A stretch of 11,509 nt of DNA, from NCBI GenBank assembly GCA_020430675.1, contig JAGQJJ010000058.1, forward strand, positions 1 through 11,509, written 5' to 3'. The DNA is from Myxococcales bacterium. Lineage in GTDB: Bacteria > Myxococcota > Bradymonadia > UBA7976 > UBA1532. Below the pieces are notes generated by a model that was given only the letters and a program-made list of their open reading frames with translations, was not told the origin of the DNA and ran no database searches. Below, piece after piece: positions 6,134 through 11,509 of the stretch. A program made the translations under genes and the position numbers. Positions within the stretch are counted from its first letter, which is position 1. Every line of letters starts with the position of its first letter.

Positions 6134-7513
6134 GTGAAGACAAACGCCCTGCTCCTCGCCCTCGCCCTGGCCACGCCGGCCGGTGCGCTCGCCGCCTCGC
6201 CGCCGCCCGCGGCCGAGGCGCCCAAGGTCGACGTCGAGACCTGGTCGCTCGACAACGGCCTCACCGTGCTGCTCAGCCGCGATACCCGCCTGCCGGTGGT
6301 CGCCGTCGAGGTGCGCTACCTGGTCGGCGCCGCCAACGAGCGCCCCGGGCGCAGCGGCTTCGCCCACCTGTTCGAGCACCTGATGTTCCAGGGCTCGGAA
6401 CACTTCGATGACGAGTACTTCACCCCGTTTGAGCCCATCGGCGGGGCGGTCAACGGCACCACCAACAGCGATCGCACCAACTACTTCGAGCGCGTGCCCC
6501 GTGAGTACCTCGAACTGGCGCTGTGGATGGAGTCGGATCGCATGGCGAGCCTGCTGCCGGCGCTGACGCAGCAGAAGCTCGACAACCAGCGCGACGTGGT
6601 GAAGAACGAGCGCCGGCAGAGCTACGAAGACCGCCCCTACGGCATGGTCTGGCTCTATTTTGCCGAGTCGCTCTTCCCCAAGGGTCACCCCTATGACCAC
6701 ACCGCGATCGGCAGCCACGAAGACCTGACCGCAGCCAGCCTCGAAGACGTGAAGGGCTTCTTCCGGCAGTACTACGTGCCGGCCAACGCGGTGCTGACCG
6801 TGGTGGGCGACTTCGAGCCGGCCCAGGCCAAGGCGCTGATTCAGAAGTATTTCGGCGGCATTCCGGCCGGCGAGCGCGCCCCGAAGCCCGAGGCGGCCAT
6901 GCCCAAGCTGACCAAATCGATTCACCGTCAGGAGACCGATGAGGTCAAGCTGCCGCGCATCTACCTCGCGTGGCATACCCCGGCGCTGTACGCCGACGGC
7001 GACGCGGCGATGGACATCCTGGCCTCGGTGCTGACCGACGGCAAGACGAGCCGCCTCTACCAGCCCTTGGTCTACGAGCAGAAGATCGCCAAGGACGTAG
7101 CCGCCTTCCAGGTGAGCAACGCGCTGTCGAGCTTCTTTGTGATTCAGGCCACCGCGGCGCCGGGCAAGACGATCGACGAGCTGTCGACCGCGCTCGACGC
7201 GGCGCTGGCCAAGGCGCTGAGCACGCCGCCGAGCCAGGACGAGATGGCCCGGGTGCTCAACGGCTGGCGCAAGTCGTTCTACGGCCGCGTCGAGGGCGTG
7301 CTGTCGCGGGCCATGCTGCTGAGCGGCTATTATCACCTGACCGGCAAGCCCGATTATCTGGCCCAGGATCTGGCCCGCTACACGTCGCTCGACGCGGCCG
7401 CGGTGCACGCCGCGGCGCAGAAGTGGCTCACGGGGCCAAACGTGCGCATCGACATCTCGCCGAAGCCCGAGGCGGCCACGCCGGCCACGCCCGCGGAAGG
7501 CGGTGCAAAGTGA
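6134..7513 (+). CDS. Exported M16 zinc peptidase, catalytic subunit
   Basis: This 459-residue protein starts at GTG 6134, set by GGAGGT at 6125-6130, which gives a clean signal peptide (basic MKTN, hydrophobic LLLALALA, cleavage near GALAAS). The inverted zinc motif HLFEH lies at residues 78-82 and the third ligand is Glu159 in VVKNERRQ, the classic M16 spacing. NSDRTNYFERVP (111-122) is the conserved segment between them. The C-terminal half has the usual second M16 domain (YYVPANAVLTVVGDF, then LPRIYLAWHTPA). M16 enzymes close around small or unfolded peptides and cut them. The next gene encodes a partner lacking the zinc site, so a heterodimer is expected, probably in the periplasm or on the outer membrane. 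Nothing in the N-terminus shows a lipobox. Confidence 0.93.
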   Translation: MKTNALLLALALATPAGALAASPPPAAEAPKVDVETWSLDNGLTVLLSRDTRLPVVAVEVRYLVGAANERPGRSGFAHLFEHLMFQGSEHFDDEYFTPFEPIGGAVNGTTNSDRTNYFERVPREYLELALWMESDRMASLLPALTQQKLDNQRDVVKNERRQSYEDRPYGMVWLYFAESLFPKGHPYDHTAIGSHEDLTAASLEDVKGFFRQYYVPANAVLTVVGDFEPAQAKALIQKYFGGIPAGERAPKPEAAMPKLTKSIHRQETDEVKLPRIYLAWHTPALYADGDAAMDILASVLTDGKTSRLYQPLVYEQKIAKDVAAFQVSNALSSFFVIQATAAPGKTIDELSTALDAALAKALSTPPSQDEMARVLNGWRKSFYGRVEGVLSRAMLLSGYYHLTGKPDYLAQDLARYTSLDAAAVHAAAQKWLTGPNVRIDISPKPEAATPATPAEGGAK

Positions 7514-8964
7514 AGAGCCCCATGAAGCTGCTGCTCGCCGCCTGTCTGCTTGCCCTCTCCGCGCAGGGCGCCCTGGCCGCCGACGCGGTCGATCGCACCA
7601 AGCCGCCGGGGCCGAGCGGCAAGGGCGCCGATTGGGCGCCGCCCGCGATGACCACCTGGGCGATGAAAAACGGCATCACCGTCTGGTACTTGCGCCAGGA
7701 TCAGGCGCCGCTGCTCTCGTTGCGGCTGATGCTGCCCAACGGCGCGGCGAGCGACCCCGATGGGCAGGCCGGGCTCACCGCGCTGATGGTTGACATGCTC
7801 GACGAGGGCGCCGGCCAGCGCTCGGCGCTGGAGCTGTCGGAGGCCTTCCAGCGGCTGGCCACCGACTACGAGGCCTACCCGGCGACCGACGGGGTGGTGC
7901 TCGGCATGGACCTGCTGGCCGACCAGCTCGATCCCTCGCTGGCGCTGCTTGCCGACGTGCTGCGCCGCCCGCGGCTTCCCGAGGACGAGTTCGCCCGCCG
8001 CAAGGCACAGCGCATCGCCGCGGCGCTGGCCAACGAGGCCGAGCCGGGCTACGGCGCGCAAGTGGTCGCCCACCGGGTGCTCTTCGGCCAGGGCTACAGC
8101 GGTCGCATGGCCGACGGCGTGCGCTCGACGCTCGAAGGGCTCACGCTCGACATGGTCAAGGCGCGCTACGCCCAGGTCGTGCAGCCCAAGGGCGCCGTCC
8201 TGATCGCGGTGGGCGCGGTCGATCGCGAGACACTGACCAAGGCGCTTGAAAAGCACCTCGGCGACTGGCAGGGCGCGCCGACCGCGACCGCGCTCCGGGT
8301 GAGCGATGCGCCGGCGCCGCGCGGCATCTACTGGGTCGACTACCCCGGCTCGGCGCAGTCGGTCGTGGTCGTCGCCCGCCGGGTCTCAGGTTCGAGCAGC
8401 GACAGCGACGAGTACTTCCCGGCGACCATCTTCAACCGCGTGATCGGCGGCGCCTTCACCAGCCGGCTGAACCTGAACCTGCGCGAAGACAAGGGCTACA
8501 CCTACGGCGCGCGCAGCAGCTTCGACCGCAACGTGAAGGCCGGCGTCTTCTCGCTTTCGGCCAAGGTGCGGGCCGAGACGACGCGGGCCAGCCTCGACGA
8601 GATGCTCAACGAGCTCAAGCAGATCAGCGGCAAGAAGCCGATCGAGGCCAAGGAGCGCGACGAGGCGGTCAACGGGTTGATGCTCGGCTTCCCTGGGCGC
8701 TTCGAGAGCATGGCCAACGTGGCCAGTCAGGCGGTGAGCATGGCGCTCGACCGGCGGCCGGTCGATTGGCTGAACCACTGGCCCAAGAACCTGGGCGCGG
8801 TGACCCTGGCCGACGCCCAGGGCGCGGCGCGGGCCGAGGGCAAGCCGGACGGCTTTCTGGTCATCATCGCCGGTGACCACGCCAAGCTCGCGGCTTCGAT
8901 GGACGGCATCGGGCTGCCGGTGCACCTGTACGATGCGCAGGGTGCGCCGGTCGCCAACCAGTAG
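7510..8964 (+). CDS. Exported M16 family protein without zinc site (partner subunit)
   Basis: This is about 484 residues from GTG 7510, which overlaps the stop of the first M16 gene (GTGA) and has GGAAGG at 7495-7500. The ATG at 7522 is an alternative that shortens the signal peptide by four residues. The signal sequence is MKLLLAACLLALSAQGALA. The segment matching the zinc motif reads GLTALMVDMLDEG. The two His and the Glu of HxxEH are Ala91, Asp95 and Val94, so it cannot be a zinc peptidase itself. It keeps the R/Y substrate-binding motif NLREDKGYTYG (Arg325, Tyr330/Tyr332). This division of motifs is known for heterodimeric bacterial M16B enzymes. Its role is to complete the chamber with the upstream subunit. 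Confidence 0.92.
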   Translation: MKSPMKLLLAACLLALSAQGALAADAVDRTKPPGPSGKGADWAPPAMTTWAMKNGITVWYLRQDQAPLLSLRLMLPNGAASDPDGQAGLTALMVDMLDEGAGQRSALELSEAFQRLATDYEAYPATDGVVLGMDLLADQLDPSLALLADVLRRPRLPEDEFARRKAQRIAAALANEAEPGYGAQVVAHRVLFGQGYSGRMADGVRSTLEGLTLDMVKARYAQVVQPKGAVLIAVGAVDRETLTKALEKHLGDWQGAPTATALRVSDAPAPRGIYWVDYPGSAQSVVVVARRVSGSSSDSDEYFPATIFNRVIGGAFTSRLNLNLREDKGYTYGARSSFDRNVKAGVFSLSAKVRAETTRASLDEMLNELKQISGKKPIEAKERDEAVNGLMLGFPGRFESMANVASQAVSMALDRRPVDWLNHWPKNLGAVTLADAQGAARAEGKPDGFLVIIAGDHAKLAASMDGIGLPVHLYDAQGAPVANQ

Positions 8965-8973
8965 TCGATACGG

Positions 8974-8985
8974 CGCCCGCGGGCG
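8974..8985. repeat. 12-bp GC palindrome after the M16 genes
   Basis: CGCCCGCGGGCG is a perfect palindrome 9 nt beyond the second M16 stop. A short hairpin GCGCT-GAA-AGCGC (8998-9010) follows directly before the kinase start and may lower its translation. Neither has a T-run, so neither is a standard intrinsic terminator. In such GC-rich DNA short palindromes are frequent. Confidence 0.25.
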
Positions 8986-9011
8986 ACTCCCCGCCACGCG
9001 CTGAAAGCGCT

Positions 9012-10295
9012 ATGCTCGCCCCGATGTTGCTTCACGGACGCTACGAGCTGGTCCGCCCCTTGGGCGAAGGGGGCATGGCCGGGGTCTTTCTGGCCCAGGA
9101 CACCATGCTCGACCGGCAAGTGGCCATCAAGCAGCTGCACGCCCAGCACCATGACCGCGAAGCCGTCCGGGCGCGCTTTCTGCGCGAGGCGCGCATCTTC
9201 GCCCGCCTGAAGCACCCGTGCGTGGTCGACATCTACGACGTGCTCGCGCTCGACGACGGCGGCGTGGCGATGGTGATGGAGTACGTCGAAGGCGATGACC
9301 TGACCCGCCTGACGCGCCATCACCCGCCGCTGCAATTGCCGCCCGAGCTGGCGGCGCTGGTCATCGCGCCGGTGGTTGAAGCCCTCGTCTACGTGCATCG
9401 CGAGGGCGTCATCCATCGCGACGTGAAGCCGGCCAACATCCTGCTCGGCCGTTCCGGGGTGGTCAAGCTCGGCGACTTCGGCATCGCGCGGGGCGAAGAG
9501 GATGACGCGCTGACCAAGACCGGCGACTTCCTCGGCACCCCGGCGTACATCCCGCCCGAGCAGGCCCGCGGCGAGCGGGTGGGCGACGCGGTCGACCAAT
9601 ACGCGCTCGGGGTATGCCTCTACCAGCTCGTCACCGCCGCCAAACCCTTCGCCGCGCCGACGACGGCCGAGGTCATCGTGCGCATCCTGAGCGATGAGCC
9701 GACCGACCCGCGCAAGTTCGCCCCGGGACTCGACCCGGCCTTCATCGGCCTCATCCAGCGCGCGCTGAGCAAGGATCCGGCGGCCCGCTTCGCCGATATG
9801 GAGGCCTTCCAGGCGGCGCTTTTGCCCTTCGTGCCCGCGGTCGACGACCCCAAGGCGGTCATCGCCGCGCTGATCGAGCACCCGGCCGACGCGGCGCTGG
9901 CGTTTGGCGCAAAGCTCGCCGACCAGCGCGTCGAAGTCGCGCGGGCGGCGCTCAGCGCGGGCGATCGCGACACCGCGATCGTCGAAGCGCGCCAGGCGCT
10001 CACCCGCAGCCCCGACCACTCGGCCGCGCGCACCCTGCTGGCCGAGATGGGCGCGCCGGCCATCGCCGCGCTCACCCGCGGCACCCTGCCCACCGAAGCC
10101 GACGCCGGCCCCACGCTGGTCACGCCGATGGCCTTCGACGAGACCATCCTGCCCAGCGAACCCGCGCCCACGGCCGCCGCCGTCGCCAAAGGCGTCTCGG
10201 GGCCGCTGGTGGTGATCATCAGCCTGCTGCTGATCGCGGCCATCTTCAGCGGCGTGGTCTGGCTGCTCTACGGCCAATCAACGCCACCCCCCTGA
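9012..10295 (+). CDS. Membrane-anchored Ser/Thr protein kinase (PknB-like)
   Basis: The protein has 427 residues. The kinase domain spans about 10-270: glycine loop GEGGMAGVFLAQD (18-30), ATP lysine K40 in VAIK, alpha-C Glu59, HRDVKPANILL (135-145), DFG (155-157), activation segment with GTPAYIPPEQ (175-184) and DQYALG (195-200). All catalytic residues are present. The APE motif reads PPE. Residues about 295-347 (AALSAGDRDTAIVEARQALTRSPDHSAARTLL) look like one to two TPR-like helices. A Thr/Pro-rich linker and one C-terminal membrane helix (398-419) end in only about eight residues, so there is no extracytoplasmic sensor domain. ATG 9012 lacks a good ribosome-binding site and ATG 9024 is an alternative. 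uppP follows by 12 nt and is probably cotranscribed. The substrates are unknown. Confidence 0.93.
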   Translation: MLAPMLLHGRYELVRPLGEGGMAGVFLAQDTMLDRQVAIKQLHAQHHDREAVRARFLREARIFARLKHPCVVDIYDVLALDDGGVAMVMEYVEGDDLTRLTRHHPPLQLPPELAALVIAPVVEALVYVHREGVIHRDVKPANILLGRSGVVKLGDFGIARGEEDDALTKTGDFLGTPAYIPPEQARGERVGDAVDQYALGVCLYQLVTAAKPFAAPTTAEVIVRILSDEPTDPRKFAPGLDPAFIGLIQRALSKDPAARFADMEAFQAALLPFVPAVDDPKAVIAALIEHPADAALAFGAKLADQRVEVARAALSAGDRDTAIVEARQALTRSPDHSAARTLLAEMGAPAIAALTRGTLPTEADAGPTLVTPMAFDETILPSEPAPTAAAVAKGVSGPLVVIISLLLIAAIFSGVVWLLYGQSTPPP

Positions 10296-10297
10296 CC

Positions 10298-10301
10298 GGA
10301 G
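10298..10301 (+). promoter_or_regulatory. Ribosome-binding site supporting the TTG start of uppP
   Basis: GGAG lies 6 nt before TTG 10308. No ATG or GTG exists between the kinase stop and the conserved N-terminal helix, so TTG is the best start. Confidence 0.65.
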
Positions 10302-10307
10302 CCCGCC

Positions 10308-11117
10308 TTGGACCTGCTCTCTGCCGCCCTGCTCGGGCTGGTGCAAGCGCTGACCGAGTTTCTGCCCGTCTCATCGAGCGGCCACCTGGTGCTCGGCGAG
10401 GCGCTGCTTGGGGTGAACGGCGGCGGCGCCGCGTTTGAGGTCGCGGTGCACTTTGGCACCCTGCTCAGCGTGGTGCTGGTCTTCCGCCGCGACATCGCGC
10501 GGCTGGTGTCGACCACGCTGCGCGCGCTGACGGCGCCTTCGCAGATCGGCGAGCGCTGGCGAAACGACGCCGACCTGCGCCTCGCTGGCGCGATCGTGCT
10601 CGGCTGCGTGCCCGCCGGCCTCGTCGGCGTGCTGTTCAAGGATCGCCTCGAAGCCGCCTTCGACGATCCCCGCTTCGTCTGCGGCGCGCTGCTCGTGACC
10701 GGCGCCATCCTGCTCGCCAGCCGCGCCGCCCGCCCCCGCGGCGCCGAGGTGACGCTGCCCCGCGCCGCCACCATCGGCGCCGCTCAGGCGGTGGCCATCC
10801 TGCCCGGCATCTCGCGCTCGGGCTCCACCATCGCCGCCGCGCTCTTCCTCGGCGTCGACCGCGATCAGGCCGCGCGCTACAGCTTCCTGCTCTCGTTGCC
10901 GGTCATCTTCGGCGCCACGCTGCTCAAGGCCCGCGACCTGATCGCCGCCCCGCCGCCCACCGAAGAGCTGCTCGCGCTTGCGGTCGGCGCTGGCGTCTCG
11001 TTCGTCGCCGGCATCGGCGCGCTGGTGCTGCTGCTCCGCCTGGTCAGCGCCGGCTGGTTCAGCCACTTCGGGTGGTATTGCCTGGCGGTCGGTTTGATCG
11101 GCCTTATCGCGCTTTGA
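10308..11117 (+). CDS. uppP: Undecaprenyl-diphosphatase UppP (BacA)
   Basis: This 269-residue integral membrane protein has the usual family length. The two diagnostic motifs are LVQALTEFLPVSSSGHLVLG (11-30, active-site Glu17 and Ser/His cluster) and LPGISRSGSTIAAALFLGV (165-183, Arg170). Several hydrophobic segments follow to the C-terminus. UppP dephosphorylates undecaprenyl diphosphate to regenerate the lipid carrier for peptidoglycan and other surface polymers, and confers bacitracin tolerance. It begins with TTG 12 nt after the kinase gene, so cotranscription is likely. Its last 14 bases overlap the end of the convergent epimerase gene. Confidence 0.96.
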   Translation: MDLLSAALLGLVQALTEFLPVSSSGHLVLGEALLGVNGGGAAFEVAVHFGTLLSVVLVFRRDIARLVSTTLRALTAPSQIGERWRNDADLRLAGAIVLGCVPAGLVGVLFKDRLEAAFDDPRFVCGALLVTGAILLASRAARPRGAEVTLPRAATIGAAQAVAILPGISRSGSTIAAALFLGVDRDQAARYSFLLSLPVIFGATLLKARDLIAAPPPTEELLALAVGAGVSFVAGIGALVLLLRLVSAGWFSHFGWYCLAVGLIGLIAL

Positions 11118-11509
11118 GACAGGCGTCGCGATACCAGGCGACCGTCTCGGCCAACCCCGCGTCCAGGTCGATCGCTGGCGCGTAGCCGAGCCCGCGCAGC
11201 TTGCCGATCGCCGGACAGCGCCGCGGCGTGCCGCCCGCCGGCCGCTCACCGGGCACCAGCGTCAACTCGACGCCCAGCACCGCGCCGATGCGCTCGATGA
11301 GCGCGCCGATGGCCACCTCGTCCTCGCGGCCGACGTGATAGACCTCACCCGACCCGCCCCGCTCGCCGGCCAGCAGCGCCCCGCGCGCCCCGTCGGTCAC
11401 ATGGCAGAACGCCCGCGTCTCGCGCCCATCGCCCTGAATCGGCAGGGTCAGCTTCTTCTGCCGCAGCCCGTCGCTCAGGCGCACGATGCGCTCGACGACC
11501 TCGGGGATG
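11104..11509 (-). CDS. NAD-dependent sugar-nucleotide epimerase/dehydratase, C-terminal part, cut by window edge
   Basis: About 134 C-terminal residues are present; the catalytic and NAD-binding N-terminus lies beyond the right edge. The frame is open to the last base and reads IPEVVERIV before QGDGRETRAFCHVTDGARGAL, the typical substrate-binding segment (GDGxQTRxFxYVxD) of extended SDR enzymes such as dTDP-glucose 4,6-dehydratase and UDP-glucuronate decarboxylase. EVYHVGREDEVAIGALIERI, the RRCPAIGKLR segment and GLAETVAWYRD complete the C-terminal pattern. These enzymes make sugars for lipopolysaccharide or other surface glycans. The exact reaction cannot be determined here. The stop TAA (11104-11106) lies inside uppP. 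Confidence 0.88.
   Translation of the reverse strand, partial: IPEVVERIVRLSDGLRQKKLTLPIQGDGRETRAFCHVTDGARGALLAGERGGSGEVYHVGREDEVAIGALIERIGAVLGVELTLVPGERPAGGTPRRCPAIGKLRGLGYAPAIDLDAGLAETVAWYRDACLKAR

Noticed and set aside
5774..7408. Minus-strand open frame of 544 codons across the first M16 gene
   Set aside because: The composition is that of an antisense frame, it crosses two unrelated plus-strand genes, and it has no domain motifs.
8727..10277. Minus-strand open frame of 516 codons opposite the kinase
   Set aside because: It is a shadow frame. The plus strand carries all kinase motifs.

Overview
This is a GC-rich, gene-dense bacterial chromosome segment. It carries nine complete protein genes and two genes cut by the window edges. 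The LexA DNA-binding domain is of the deltaproteobacterial/myxobacterial type ([19 protein letters not shown]). The operator-like repeats in front of lexA resemble the Myxococcus xanthus LexA box. Together with a Ser/Thr kinase that has a C-terminal membrane anchor and the heavy GC bias, this suggests Myxococcota or a related deltaproteobacterial group. The assignment is an inference from sequence style, not a database match. I see no mobile elements, RNA genes or CRISPR.

Layout. Minus strand, 1-1438: groEL (5' part only), groES and lexA. groE has its own likely promoter (TTGACA-N16-TAGGGT) in the 259-bp gap after lexA, and the same gap holds an 18-bp perfect palindrome. lexA has a likely promoter (TTGACG-N18-TAGGGT) whose spacer is filled by a LexA-box-like sequence. 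A second copy lies in the leader. Plus strand, 1556-6081: a probable operon of a Maf-YggS fusion, a DUF1343/NamZ-family protein without signal peptide, a metallophosphoesterase-like protein that has lost its metal ligands, and a NadD-DUF2520 fusion. Plus strand, 6134-8964: two overlapping, exported M16 peptidase genes, the first with the HxxEH zinc site and the second without it but with the R/Y motif. Plus strand, 9012-11117: a membrane-anchored Ser/Thr protein kinase and, 12 nt later, the undecaprenyl-diphosphatase gene uppP with a TTG start. Minus strand, 11104-end: the C-terminal part of an NAD-dependent sugar-nucleotide epimerase/dehydratase that overlaps the end of uppP convergently.

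How it fits together. The lexA-groES-groEL side is stress response. The central operon joins nucleotide sanitation (Maf), PLP homeostasis (YggS), NAD synthesis (NadD), an NADP-binding DUF2520 domain and a peptidoglycan-sugar hydrolase family member. The distal part concerns the envelope: an M16 protease pair, a kinase, lipid-carrier recycling and sugar-nucleotide modification. The most unusual items are the two gene fusions in one operon, the apparently dead phosphoesterase translationally coupled to a leaderless NamZ-type protein, and the LexA-box/promoter arrangement. I did not find a clearly new defence or mobile system.
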